Source: Variovorax paradoxus B4
GTDB taxonomy: Bacteria > Pseudomonadota > Gammaproteobacteria > Burkholderiales > Burkholderiaceae_C
Direction of reading: 5' to 3'
DNA length: 64,000 nucleotides
Assembly: GCF_000463015.1 (NCBI RefSeq)
Contig: NC_022247.1
Location: forward strand, 930,001-994,000
Both the position numbers and the translations under genes were made by a program. Positions 1-8,081 of this stretch are shown here, piece by piece (the first letter of the stretch is position 1; each line of letters opens with the position of its first letter). Below the pieces are notes generated by a model. The model made no database searches, had not been told where the DNA came from, and saw nothing but the letters and a program-made list of their open reading frames with translations.

Positions 1-152
1 GTGATCTGCTGCAACCGCTCCAATACCCGGATGTCGCTGTTGCCCAGATTGTCGAGAATCACCGGTGTGTATCCGGCGGTGGCCAGCGCGACGCAGGTGT
101 GGCTGCCAATGAAACCTGCACCACCCGTCACCAGAACGCTTTTTGGGGCCAT
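1..152 (-). CDS. galE: UDP-glucose 4-epimerase, N-terminal fragment (cut by window start)
   Basis: The first 50 codons read from the ATG at 152 toward the window edge. They begin [19 protein letters not shown], the Rossmann GxxGxxG nucleotide-binding motif of the extended SDR epimerases, followed by [17 protein letters not shown], which matches the GalE segment after the second beta strand. GalE interconverts UDP-glucose and UDP-galactose with bound NAD, supplying exopolysaccharide and LPS precursors in the cytoplasm. The rest of the gene lies outside the window. It diverges from slmA. A related nucleotide-sugar epimerase is possible, but the DNLGNS segment favours GalE. Confidence 0.85.
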   Translation of the reverse strand, partial: MAPKSVLVTGGAGFIGSHTCVALATAGYTPVILDNLGNSDIRVLERLQQI

Positions 153-240
153 GAGAACTCTTGCTTGGTTGAATGAGCCGATTCTGTACGAGCTTTCCCG
201 GGGCTGGTTTGCGCGCGCTCACTGCGCGGCCCTGTGCGAG

Positions 241-252
241 AATCAATTGATT
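241..252. promoter_or_regulatory. 12-bp perfect palindrome between galE and slmA
   Basis: AATCAATTGATT is a perfect palindrome ending 20 nt before the chosen slmA start, in the galE-slmA divergent region. Its place fits an operator for one of the two genes. The regulator is unknown, and the site does not resemble the GTGAGTACTCAC site bound by SlmA. Confidence 0.3.
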
Positions 253-272
253 ACATCTTTGCACGCGCTTCC

Positions 273-926
273 ATGCAGAACGAAGAGACAAGCTATCCCG
301 GCATAGAAACCCAGACCGAGACGCTGACACCCGTCGCGCCGGTCCGAAAACGCCCCAAGCCCGGGGAGCGGCGCGTGCAGATCCTGCAGGCGCTGGCCGC
401 CATGCTCGAGCAGCCCGGCGCCGAGCGGGTAACGACCGCGGCACTGGCTGCGCGGCTCGACGTCAGCGAAGCCGCGCTCTACCGCCACTTCGCGAGCAAG
501 GCCCAGATGTTCGAGGGCCTGATCGACTTCATCGAGCAGAGCGTCTTCACGCTGGTCAACCAGATTCTCGAGCGCGAAGGCGCGACGGGGGCCCAGCAGG
601 CCGCAAAAATTCTCACGCTGCTCGTGCAGTTTGCCGAGCGCAACCCCGGCATGACGCGCGTCATGGTGGGCGACGCGCTGGTGTTCGAGAACGAGCGGCT
701 CCAGCAGCGCATGAACCAGTTCTTCGACAAGATCGAAGCCACCCTGCGCCAGGTGCTGCGCGGGGCGGCCGCCGCGGACGGCTCGGCCACCCCGAGCGTG
801 GATGCGCAGGTGCGCGCCGCCGCGCTCACGGCCTTCGTGGTCGGGCAGCTGCAGCGCTTCACGCGCTCGGGCTTCCGCCGGGCGCCGTCGGAACACCTCG
901 AAGCCACGATCGCGCTGATCGTCTAG
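273..926 (+). CDS. slmA: Nucleoid occlusion factor SlmA (TetR family)
   Basis: A 217-residue TetR-fold protein. After a charged leader of about 30 residues come RRVQILQALAAMLEQPGAE, the helix-turn-helix DVSEAALYRHFASKAQMF (about residues 60-77) and FIEQSVFTLVNQI; this order and wording match E. coli SlmA (SEAALYRHFPSK.RMF, FIEDS, ERNPG, FERIEAQLRQVLR). SlmA binds chromosomal sites and blocks FtsZ assembly over the nucleoid. An in-frame GTG at 234 gives 13 more residues, but that frame runs through a palindrome and the ATG at 273 gives the usual N-terminus. The gene stands alone, diverging from galE. Confidence 0.88.
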   Translation: MQNEETSYPGIETQTETLTPVAPVRKRPKPGERRVQILQALAAMLEQPGAERVTTAALAARLDVSEAALYRHFASKAQMFEGLIDFIEQSVFTLVNQILEREGATGAQQAAKILTLLVQFAERNPGMTRVMVGDALVFENERLQQRMNQFFDKIEATLRQVLRGAAAADGSATPSVDAQVRAAALTAFVVGQLQRFTRSGFRRAPSEHLEATIALIV

Positions 927-939
927 GGCGGCAGGACAT

Positions 940-955
940 CACCGACCGTTCGGTG
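940..955. promoter_or_regulatory. Short dyad after slmA
   Basis: CACCGA and TCGGTG form a 6-bp inverted repeat around CCGT, 14 nt after the slmA stop. No T-run follows, so it is a poor intrinsic terminator; an operator of the kind TetR proteins bind is equally possible. SlmA itself is not known to bind such a site. Confidence 0.25.
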
Positions 956-1024
956 AGCCACTTCCGCCAGACCGATGCCGACTACGGCGCACGACGCAAG
1001 CCGCAGCTGATCCGCGGCGGCAAT

Positions 1025-1043
1025 GGGGTACCCAGGGTACCCC
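1025..1043. promoter_or_regulatory. Perfect 9+1+9 palindrome upstream of the DUF1326 gene
   Basis: GGGGTACCC and GGGTACCCC are exact reverse complements around a single A. The centre is about 52 nt upstream of the -10-like hexamer at 1086, a position typical of an activator site. No local gene is an obvious regulator for it. Confidence 0.45.
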
Positions 1044-1062
1044 ACGGGGCCGGGCAACGCAC

Positions 1063-1091
1063 TCGACTTGCCCGGTTGCGAAGCGTAGGAT
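1063..1091 (+). promoter_or_regulatory. Possible sigma-70 promoter of the DUF1326 operon
   Basis: TCGACT (4 of 6 to TTGACA) and TAGGAT (4 of 6 to TATAAT) are 17 bp apart, 70 nt before the start codon at 1161. Both boxes are weak, which would suit a promoter needing the palindrome at 1025-1043. Confidence 0.3.
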
Positions 1092-1160
1092 CAGCGCCCC
1101 CTTGCCGCCAAGTCGCGGCGACAAGTTCCGTGTTCGTGTGGCTTCTGAACGGAGGTTCGT

Positions 1161-1763
1161 ATGAGCTATCACCTGGAAGGTCGCCTGCTCGAGGTATGCA
1201 ACTGCAACGTCCTGTGTCCCTGCTGGATCGGCGAGGACCCTGACAACGGCACCTGCGACACCATCGTCGCGTGGCGCATCGACAAGGGAACCATCGACGG
1301 CGTCGACGTCGGCGGCAACACCATCGCGGCCGTGGCGCATGTGCCCGGAAACATCCTCGAAGGCAACTGGACGGCGGCGATCTTCGTCGACGACAACGCC
1401 TCCAAGGCGCAGGAAGAGGCGCTGCTCAAGGTCTACACCGGGAAGGCCGGCGGGCCGATCGCCGATCTGGCCGCTCTCATCGGCCAGGTGGTGTCGGTCG
1501 AGCGGGCGCCCATCCGCTTCACCGTGAACGAAGGCAAGGGCGAGTTGGAAATCGGCAAGGACTACTACGCCGAACTCGAACCCTACCGCGGCGCGACCGG
1601 CGGCCAGACCACGCTGTCGGACACCGTGTTCTCGACGGTTCCGGGCGCGCCGGTGTTCGTCGGCAAGGCCCCCACCTACCGGTCGAAGAACCCCGCCCTC
1701 GGTATCGATCTCGACATCAAGAACCACAACGCCCTGCAGAGCACCTTCGTCTTCGACGCATGA
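1161..1763 (+). CDS. DUF1326 domain-containing protein
   Basis: A 200-residue soluble protein of the DUF1326 family, whose function is not established. The N-terminus carries EVCNCNVLCPCW with Cys at residues 13, 15, 19 and 21, the hallmark of the family and a plausible metal or redox site; there is no signal peptide. A good ribosome site (GGAGG) lies upstream of the ATG. The stop overlaps the ATG of the DUF2182 membrane protein by 4 nt, so the two are translationally coupled, and this pairing recurs in proteobacteria. I infer that they work as one metal- or thiol-handling unit, but the substrate cannot be read from sequence. Confidence 0.8.
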   Translation: MSYHLEGRLLEVCNCNVLCPCWIGEDPDNGTCDTIVAWRIDKGTIDGVDVGGNTIAAVAHVPGNILEGNWTAAIFVDDNASKAQEEALLKVYTGKAGGPIADLAALIGQVVSVERAPIRFTVNEGKGELEIGKDYYAELEPYRGATGGQTTLSDTVFSTVPGAPVFVGKAPTYRSKNPALGIDLDIKNHNALQSTFVFDA

Positions 1764-2575
1764 ACCCGACGGCCGGCTCGCCGCCGCGCAATGTCACCCG
1801 CCACCGCCGCGTGTTCCTGCCGGTTCTCGTCGCGCTGGTCACGCTCGCGTGGCTGGCGTTGTGGGCCTGGGCGCGCAGCCCTTATGGACGCTATCTCGAG
1901 CACGGCGACTGGACCGTCTCGGGGCCGGCCGCGTTCCTGTGCCAGGCCATTCCCGCCGGCGGCGTGATCGTGCCCGCGGTCCTCTATGCGGTGGCGTGGA
2001 TCCTCATGACAATGGCCATGATGCTGCCGACCACGCTGCCGCTGTTCAACGCCTTCGACCGCCTGACCGCGGGGCGGCCGGACCATGCGCGCCTGCTCGT
2101 GCTGCTGGGGCTCGGCTATGTGGCCGTGTGGGGTGCCTTCGGGCTGCTGGCGCACGGCCTCCACAGCGCGGTGCTGGCGCTGCTCGCCAGCGCGCCCACG
2201 CTGGCCTGGCACGGCTGGGTGATCGGCGCCGCGACCATTGCGCTGGCCGGCGCCTTCCAGTTCAGCCGCCTCAAGCACCGCTGCCTGGAAAAGTGCCGCA
2301 CGCCGCTCAGCTTTGTCATCGAGCACTGGCGGGGCCACGCGCAAGCCCGCCATGCGTTCGCGCTGGGCACGCACCACGGCCTGTTCTGCGTCGGCTGCTG
2401 CTGGGCGCTGATGCTGCTGATGTTCGCGCTCGGCACCGGCAGCCTCGGCTGGATGCTTCTGCTGGCCGCCGTCATGGCGCTGGAAAAGAACGTTCCCTGG
2501 GGCCACCGCCTGAGCGCACCGCTCGGGTTCGCGCTGCTGGGCTGGGCCGTCTTCATGGTGGCAACGCATGTCTGA
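1760..2575 (+). CDS. DUF2182 domain-containing integral membrane protein
   Basis: A 271-residue protein with about six membrane helices (for example VFLPVLVALVTLAWLALWAW and LLVLLGLGYVAVWGAFGLLAH). Family hallmarks are the MAMMLPTTLPLF helix, CLEKCRTP (Cys175, Cys179) and GLFCVGCCWALM (Cys210, Cys213, Cys214). DUF2182 proteins are described as predicted metal-binding membrane proteins, without a proven activity. The ATG overlaps the stop of the DUF1326 gene, and its end overlaps the next start by 8 nt. Cysteine pairs in both partners suggest that they hand on a metal ion or electrons. Confidence 0.8.
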   Translation: MNPTAGSPPRNVTRHRRVFLPVLVALVTLAWLALWAWARSPYGRYLEHGDWTVSGPAAFLCQAIPAGGVIVPAVLYAVAWILMTMAMMLPTTLPLFNAFDRLTAGRPDHARLLVLLGLGYVAVWGAFGLLAHGLHSAVLALLASAPTLAWHGWVIGAATIALAGAFQFSRLKHRCLEKCRTPLSFVIEHWRGHAQARHAFALGTHHGLFCVGCCWALMLLMFALGTGSLGWMLLLAAVMALEKNVPWGHRLSAPLGFALLGWAVFMVATHV

Positions 2576-3455
2576 AGCCATTTCCGAAGCGCGCCGCGCG
2601 CCGTCCACCCTGCAGACCGTGGCCCTCACCGCGGTGGCCATGGTCGCGTTCGCGGCCAATTCGCTGCTGTGCCGGCTGGCGTTGCAGCAGCGGGGCATCG
2701 ATCCGGCCAGTTTCGGCAGCATCCGGCTGGTTTCCGGTGCGCTCACGCTCGCGCTGGTCGTGCAGTTCCGGGCACGGCCTGCTTTGCCCGGCCATGCCGA
2801 CTGGCTCGCGGCGGCCATGCTGTTCGCCTACGTGGCCTTCTTTTCCTTCGCGTACCTCAGCCTCTCCGCGGGCACGGGCGCGCTGATCCTGTTCGGCGCG
2901 GTGCAGCTCACGATGCTGGGCGCAGGCCTGGGCTCCGGCGAGCGCTTCGGGCCCGTGGCATGGCTCGGCTTCGTGCTGGCGGCCGGCGGGCTCGTCTACC
3001 TGGTGCTGCCGGGCGTCGCGGCGCCGCCGCTGCTCGGCGCCGTGCTGATGGCCATCGCCGGCGTGGCGTGGGGCGTGTATTCGCTGCGCGGCCGTGGCGT
3101 GCCCGATCCGCTGGCCGCCACGGGCCGCAACTTCGCGCGGGCCGTGCCGCTGGCCCTGGCGCTGAGCCTTGCCTTCGTGATGCGCGCCCATGCGGATGCG
3201 ACCGGCGTCGCGCTGGCCGTGGCTTCCGGCGCATTGACCTCGGGCCTGGGCTATGTCGTCTGGTATGCGGCGCTGGCCCGTCTTTCGGCGATGCAGGCGG
3301 CCACCGTGCAGCTGTCGGTGCCGCTCCTGGCTGCGTTCGGCGGCGTGCTGCTGCTGTCGGAGGCGATCACGCCGCGGCTGGCCGCCGCCTCGGTGGCCAT
3401 TCTGGGCGGCATTGCGATCGTGCTGAGCCAGAAGTCGCGCAACGCGCGCCGCTAG
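2568..3455 (+). CDS. EamA/DMT-family transporter
   Basis: A 295-residue inner-membrane protein with about ten hydrophobic helices in two EamA repeats: the first starts VALTAVAMVAFAANSLLCRLAL, the second LGAVLMAIAGVAWGVYSLRGRG. The C-terminal stretch SVPLLAAFGGVLLLSEAITPRLAAASVAILGGI (read in two parts) is the typical repeat-2 ending. Such proteins export metabolites or amino acids; no substrate can be assigned. The start lies inside the DUF2182 gene, so it is the third gene of that operon. It converges with the Ldh_2 gene, with only 12 nt between stops. Confidence 0.82.
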   Translation: MSEAISEARRAPSTLQTVALTAVAMVAFAANSLLCRLALQQRGIDPASFGSIRLVSGALTLALVVQFRARPALPGHADWLAAAMLFAYVAFFSFAYLSLSAGTGALILFGAVQLTMLGAGLGSGERFGPVAWLGFVLAAGGLVYLVLPGVAAPPLLGAVLMAIAGVAWGVYSLRGRGVPDPLAATGRNFARAVPLALALSLAFVMRAHADATGVALAVASGALTSGLGYVVWYAALARLSAMQAATVQLSVPLLAAFGGVLLLSEAITPRLAAASVAILGGIAIVLSQKSRNARR

Positions 3456-3467
3456 AAGCGCCGGCCT

Positions 3468-4532
3468 TTACGCGACGGCAACAGCCACGCCCACCTTCGT
3501 TCCGGCCGCGACGATCTCGCCCCAGGTCGCATCGTCCAGCCAGATGCCGTCGCGCTCGCGCGCCGCGCGTGCAGCGCGCTCCGGTTCGCCGGCGATCTGC
3601 ACCCGGTCGAAGCCGGCGCCCGGTGGGCTTTGGCGCAGCCAGTCGACGAAGGCGGTCGCTTCCCGGGCGAAGCTGTCCTGGGTTCCCAGTTTGGCGGGGT
3701 CGATCAGGATGGTCAGCATGCCGTTGAGCACCGTGCGGGCGGTGTCGGCCGGGCGGTGCCAGGTCCCGCCGCCGGTGAGCGCGCCGCCCAGCAGCTCGCA
3801 GGCCATCGCCATGCCATAGCCCTTGTGCTCGCCGAAGGTCATGAGCGCGCCGAACAGGCCGTTGGCCTGCGGCACCACCACCACGCCCGGGTCGTTGGTG
3901 GGCGCGCCGCGCTCGTCGATCAGGTAGCCGTCGGGCACCCGCTCGCCCTTGTTGTGGGCGACGCGCATCTTGCCCTGGGCCACGCGGCTGGTCGCGAAAT
4001 CGAGCAGGAAAGGCTCGGCCCCCGCCAGCGGAATGCCGATGCAGCACGGGTTGGTGCCGAAGCGCCCGTCGCCGCCGCCCCACGGCGCCACCACGGGCCG
4101 CGACAGCACGTTGACGAAGTGCATCGAGACCAGGCCTTCGGCCGTCGCCATCTCGGCGAAGTGCCCGATGCGGCCCAGGTGGTGCGCATTCGCGAGCGTG
4201 AAGATGCAGCTGCCGTGCTGCTTCGCCCGCTCGATGCCGAGCGCCATGGCCTGCACGCCGACGATCTGGCCATAGCCATGCTGGCCGTCGAGCGCGAGCA
4301 GCGTGCCGATGTCGGCATTGACCTTGACCGACGCATTGGGCACGAGGCCGCCCTCGGCCACCGCATCGACATAGCGCGGCAGCATGCCCACGCCGTGCGA
4401 GTCATGGCCGCTCAGGTTGGCCAGCACCAGGTTGGCGGCCACCTGCGCGGCCTCGGCCGGCGTGCTGCCGGCGGCTTCGAGGATGCGGGCGCATTGCGAT
4501 CGCAGAACGGAGGAGGAAAGGGTTTGGGGCAT
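3468..4532 (-). CDS. Ldh_2 family NAD(P)-dependent oxidoreductase
   Basis: A 354-residue protein of the malate/L-lactate dehydrogenase (YlbC/YiaK/ComC) family, with LSGHDSHGVGMLPRYVD near the N-terminus (catalytic-type His46 in the SHG motif), GTNPCCIGIPLAG and a glycine-rich GEHKGYGMAMACELLGGALTGGG segment. Family members reduce or oxidise 2-oxo/2-hydroxy acids, including 2,3-diketogulonate and ureidoglycolate. It is the last gene of the minus-strand sugar-acid operon, 7 nt after the UxaA-like gene, so a role in oxidising or reducing the same sugar acid is likely. The substrate is unknown. Confidence 0.82.
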   Translation of the reverse strand: MPQTLSSSVLRSQCARILEAAGSTPAEAAQVAANLVLANLSGHDSHGVGMLPRYVDAVAEGGLVPNASVKVNADIGTLLALDGQHGYGQIVGVQAMALGIERAKQHGSCIFTLANAHHLGRIGHFAEMATAEGLVSMHFVNVLSRPVVAPWGGGDGRFGTNPCCIGIPLAGAEPFLLDFATSRVAQGKMRVAHNKGERVPDGYLIDERGAPTNDPGVVVVPQANGLFGALMTFGEHKGYGMAMACELLGGALTGGGTWHRPADTARTVLNGMLTILIDPAKLGTQDSFAREATAFVDWLRQSPPGAGFDRVQIAGEPERAARAARERDGIWLDDATWGEIVAAGTKVGVAVAVA

Positions 4533-4539
4533 AGGTTCC

Positions 4540-6066
4540 TTACATCACCGCGCCGACTTGCCACGGCACGAATTCGTTCTGGCCGTAGCCATGCTTTTCG
4601 CTCTTCGACGGCTCGCCCGACGCGGTGGCCAGCACCAGCTCGAAGATGCGCTGGCCCATCTCCTGGATCGACGACGTGCCGTCCACGATCGCTCCGCAGT
4701 TGATGTCCATGTCCTCTTCCTGCCGCTGCCACAGCGCCGAGTTGGTCGCGAGCTTGAGCGAAGGAGAGGGCGCGCAGCCGTAGGCCGAGCCGCGCCCGGT
4801 CGTGAAGCAGATGACGTTCGCGCCGCCCGCGACCTGCCCGGTGGCGCTCACCGGGTCGTAGCCCGGCGTGTCCATGTAGACGAAGCCGTGCGCCGTGACC
4901 GGCTCGGCGTATTCGTACACCGCCTCGAGGTTGCTGGTGCCGCCCTTGGCCACCGCGCCGAGCGACTTTTCGAGGATGGTCGTCAGGCCGCCCGCCTTGT
5001 TGCCCGGCGAGGGGTTGTTGTTCATCTCGCCTTCGTTGATCTCGGTGTAGTGCTCCCACCACTTGATGCGGTCCACCAGCTTCTGGCCGACCTCGCGCCT
5101 GACGGCGCGGCGCGTGAGCAGATGCTCGGCGCCATAGACCTCGGGCGTCTCGCTCAGGATGGCTGTGCCGCCGTGCGCCACCAGCAGGTCGACTGCTGCA
5201 CCGAGGGCAGGGTTGGCGCTGATGCCGGAGTACCCGTCCGAGCCGCCGCACTGCAGCCCGATCGTGATGTGCGCCGCGCTGCACGGCTCGCGCTTGACCG
5301 CATTGGCGCGCGGCAGCATCTCGTTGATCAGCGCAATGCCTTTCTCCACCGTCTTGCGCGTGCCGCCGGTGTCCTGGATGTTGAAGGTGCGGAAGTTCTC
5401 GCCCTCGGCCAGGTGGCCGGTCGCGAGCCAGGCGTTGATCTGGTTCGCCTCGCAGCCCAGGCCCACCACCAGCACGCCCGCGAAGTTCGGGTGCGTGGCA
5501 TAGCCCGTGAGCGTGCGCTCCAGGATCTGCATGCCCATGCCCTGCGTGTCCATGCCGCAGCCCGTGCCATGGGTGAGAGCGACGATGCCGTCGACGTTCG
5601 GGTAGTCGGCCAGCGCCGACGGATTGGTCTTGCGCGAGAAGTGGTCGGCAATGGCGCGCGCCGCGGTGGCCGAGCAGTTCACGCTCGTGAGCACGCCGAT
5701 GTAGTTGCGCGTGGCCACGCGGCCGTCGGCCCGCCTGATGCCCATGAACGTGGCCTCGCGCTTCGCGGGCGCCGGCTTCACGTCGGCGCCGAAGGCGTAG
5801 TCGCGTTCGAAGTCGCCCTTGTCGGGGCCCATGTCGAGGTTGTGCGTGTGCACGTGCTCGCCGGCCGCAATGGGCTTGCTCGCGAAGCCGATGATCTGGT
5901 TGTAGCGGCGCACCGGTTCGCCGACGGCAATGGCGTGCGTCGCCACCTTGTGCCCGGCGGGAATCAGGCCGCGCACGGCGAAGTCTTCGACCTTGGCGCC
6001 GCCGACCAGCTGGCTGCGCGCGATCACGACGTCGTCGGCCGGATGCAGGCGAATGAAGGGATTCAT
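4540..6066 (-). CDS. uxaA: UxaA/GarD-type sugar-acid dehydratase (altronate dehydratase family)
   Basis: A 508-residue protein with an N-terminal SAF domain (about residues 1-85, PADDVVIARSQLVGG) and the large UxaA catalytic domain, marked by NYIGVLTSVNCSATAARAI, HGTGCGMDTQGMG, VVGLGCEANQINAW and LQCGGSDGYSGISANPALG. Enzymes of this family remove water from sugar acids such as D-altronate or D-galactarate, giving 2-keto-3-deoxy acids, and need a divalent metal. Neighbouring TRAP genes, SDR enzymes and an FAH-type hydrolase fit such a product. True D-altronate activity is not implied: the usual uxaB/uxaC and kdgK/kdgA genes are absent, so a pentonate or a deoxy-sugar acid is as likely. Confidence 0.85.
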   Translation of the reverse strand: MNPFIRLHPADDVVIARSQLVGGAKVEDFAVRGLIPAGHKVATHAIAVGEPVRRYNQIIGFASKPIAAGEHVHTHNLDMGPDKGDFERDYAFGADVKPAPAKREATFMGIRRADGRVATRNYIGVLTSVNCSATAARAIADHFSRKTNPSALADYPNVDGIVALTHGTGCGMDTQGMGMQILERTLTGYATHPNFAGVLVVGLGCEANQINAWLATGHLAEGENFRTFNIQDTGGTRKTVEKGIALINEMLPRANAVKREPCSAAHITIGLQCGGSDGYSGISANPALGAAVDLLVAHGGTAILSETPEVYGAEHLLTRRAVRREVGQKLVDRIKWWEHYTEINEGEMNNNPSPGNKAGGLTTILEKSLGAVAKGGTSNLEAVYEYAEPVTAHGFVYMDTPGYDPVSATGQVAGGANVICFTTGRGSAYGCAPSPSLKLATNSALWQRQEEDMDINCGAIVDGTSSIQEMGQRIFELVLATASGEPSKSEKHGYGQNEFVPWQVGAVM

Positions 6067-6090
6067 CGTGGAACTCGTGTTGTGTTGGGA

Positions 6091-7485
6091 TCAGAAGAAC
6101 ATTTTCGGGAGCCAGAGTACCAATGAAGGTACATAGGTGATCACGACCAGCGCCAGCAGCAGCGGAATGAGCCACGGCAGGATCGCCATCGTCGTGCGCT
6201 CGAAACTCAGGCCCGCCACGCGCGCCAGCACGAACAGCACCATGCCCATCGGCGGATGCAGCAGGCCGATCATCAGGTTCAGCACCATCACCAGGCCGAA
6301 GTGGATCGGGTTCACGCCCAGCTGCGTGGCAATCGGCAGCAGGATCGGCACCAGGATGGTGATGGCGGCCGTGGGCTCCAGGAAGCAACCCACGAACAGC
6401 ATCAGCAGGTTGGCCAGCAGCAGGAACACCCAGGCTTCCTTGGTGAAGCCCAGCACCCAGCTCGCGATGTCGGTGGTCACGCCGGTGGCGGTGAGCATCC
6501 AGCCGAAGATCGACGCGGCTGCCACGATGAACAGCACGGTGGACGTGGTCTCGATGGTGTCGAGGCAGACCTTGACGAACATTTTCCACGACAGCGTCTT
6601 GTACCAGCCGAAGCCCAGGATCATCGCCCACACGCAGGCGGCAATCGCGCCCTCGGTGGGTGTGAACAGGCCCGTGCTCATGCCGCCGATCAGCAGCACC
6701 GGCGTCATGATCGGCAGCAGCGCTTCGAACTTGAAGATCCTGTCCAGCACGAACAGCGACGCCAGCCCCGCAAACACCGTGAGTTGCGGCGGCGCGCCCA
6801 GCTTCGAAACCAGCAGCCACAGCATGAGCGGCCAGCCGATCACCACGGCAAGCTCGCACATGGCCTTGAAGAAGCGCGTGCTCGAGAACTTGACGTCGCC
6901 GCCCCAGCCGTTGCGATGCGCGAAGTAGGCCACCGTGAGCATCATCAGGATGGCCAGCAGCGCGCCAGGCAGGATGCCCGCGAGGAACAGCGCCCCCACC
7001 GACACGTTGGCCATCATCCCGTAGATCACGAAGGGCAGGCTGGGCGGAATGATCGGGCCCAGCGTGGCCGACGCAGCCGTCACGCCCACGGCAAACTCGG
7101 TCGAATAGCCGTGCTCCTTCATCGCCTTGATCTCGATGGTGCCCAGGCCCGCGGCATCGGCAATGGCGGTGCCGCTCATGCCCGCGAAGATCACCGAGCC
7201 GAGCACGTTCACATGGCCCAGCCCGCCCTTGAGCCAGCCCACCAGCGCGAGCGCGAAGTTGTAGATGCGGGTGGTGATGCCCGCGTTGTTCATCAGGTTG
7301 CCGGCCAGGATGAAGAAGGGCACCGCCAGCAGCGGAAAGCTGTCGATGCCGCTCACCATGCGGTGGATCACGACGAAGGGCGGCAGGCTGCCGCTCACCA
7401 CGATGTAGGCCAGCGAGGCGCCGGCCATGGCCACGGCCACCGGAATGCCGCCGGCCATGAAGACAAGGAAGAATATTTTCAGCAT
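6091..7485 (-). CDS. dctM: TRAP transporter large permease (DctM family)
   Basis: A 464-residue membrane protein with about 12 helices. Family features include MLKIFFLVFMAGGIPVAVAMAG at the N-terminus, AGNLMNNAGITTRIYNFA, GSVIFAGMSGTAIADAAGLG and GPIIPPSLPFVIYGM, the loops that form the sodium-coupled substrate path. It works with the DctQ subunit encoded 22 nt upstream and the DctP binding protein to import a carboxylated solute. The gene sits 24 nt before the UxaA-like dehydratase, which suggests that the solute is the sugar acid dehydrated by that enzyme. Confidence 0.92.
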   Translation of the reverse strand: MLKIFFLVFMAGGIPVAVAMAGASLAYIVVSGSLPPFVVIHRMVSGIDSFPLLAVPFFILAGNLMNNAGITTRIYNFALALVGWLKGGLGHVNVLGSVIFAGMSGTAIADAAGLGTIEIKAMKEHGYSTEFAVGVTAASATLGPIIPPSLPFVIYGMMANVSVGALFLAGILPGALLAILMMLTVAYFAHRNGWGGDVKFSSTRFFKAMCELAVVIGWPLMLWLLVSKLGAPPQLTVFAGLASLFVLDRIFKFEALLPIMTPVLLIGGMSTGLFTPTEGAIAACVWAMILGFGWYKTLSWKMFVKVCLDTIETTSTVLFIVAAASIFGWMLTATGVTTDIASWVLGFTKEAWVFLLLANLLMLFVGCFLEPTAAITILVPILLPIATQLGVNPIHFGLVMVLNLMIGLLHPPMGMVLFVLARVAGLSFERTTMAILPWLIPLLLALVVITYVPSLVLWLPKMFF

Positions 7486-7507
7486 GCAGTTGTTCTCTTC
7501 GGGCTCA

Positions 7508-8065
7508 TCAGCGGTCGGCCAGCGTGGACTCGGGACGTTCGAGCACGCTGTAGCCGCGCTTCCAGTGGATGCGCGCCACCTGGACCGAGCGCCAGGTCAT
7601 CGCGATGAAGCCGAACAGGCACAGGCCGTAGACGATGTTCATCGGCGCATCGACGATGGTCATGCGCGTGGTGTTGCCGATCTTCAGCATCATCTGCACC
7701 GTCATGACCACGGCCGCGGCAAAGAACACGGTGCGCAGCACGTCGACCGCGCGCGACATCCAGCGGCCCATGGCCGCCGGCATGTGGCGATAGAAGAAGT
7801 CGACCTGGATCTGGTTGTTCTTCGCGACCCCGATGGCGGCGCCGATGAAGACCACCGCGATCAGCATGTAGCGCGCCACCTCCTCGGTCCACGCGGCCGA
7901 GTCGTTCATCACGTAGCGCGTGACGAACTGGTAGAACACCGTGAGCGCGAGCATCCAGAAGATCGCGAGCGCGATCCAGCCTTCGGCGATGGTGTGGGAA
8001 AGGTCGACGACCTCGTCTTCCGCGTGGAAATGCCCTTCGTCGTCGATGATCTTCGGTTCAGTCAT
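7508..8065 (-). CDS. dctQ: TRAP transporter small permease (DctQ family)
   Basis: A 185-residue protein with four hydrophobic segments (about WIALAIFWMLALTVFYQFVT, YMLIAVVFIGAAIGVA, VFFAAAVVMTVQMML and NIVYGLCLFGFIAMTW), and the conserved DctQ wording FVTRYVMNDSAAWTEEVARY and NNQIQVDFFYRHMP. I start at the ATG at 8065 (MTEPKIID); an upstream ATG at 8095 overlaps nothing conserved. It forms the membrane complex with DctM. It lies 16 nt after dctP in the same operon. Confidence 0.88.
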   Translation of the reverse strand: MTEPKIIDDEGHFHAEDEVVDLSHTIAEGWIALAIFWMLALTVFYQFVTRYVMNDSAAWTEEVARYMLIAVVFIGAAIGVAKNNQIQVDFFYRHMPAAMGRWMSRAVDVLRTVFFAAAVVMTVQMMLKIGNTTRMTIVDAPMNIVYGLCLFGFIAMTWRSVQVARIHWKRGYSVLERPESTLADR

Positions 8066-8081
8066 GCCGGCGCCTGGGGGG

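Noticed and set aside
4412..6859. An 815-codon open frame on the minus strand running through the UxaA and TRAP genes
   Set aside because: It is in another frame of the same strand as well-supported genes and its composition is Arg/Ala/Gly/His-rich, as expected of shadow frames in GC-rich DNA.
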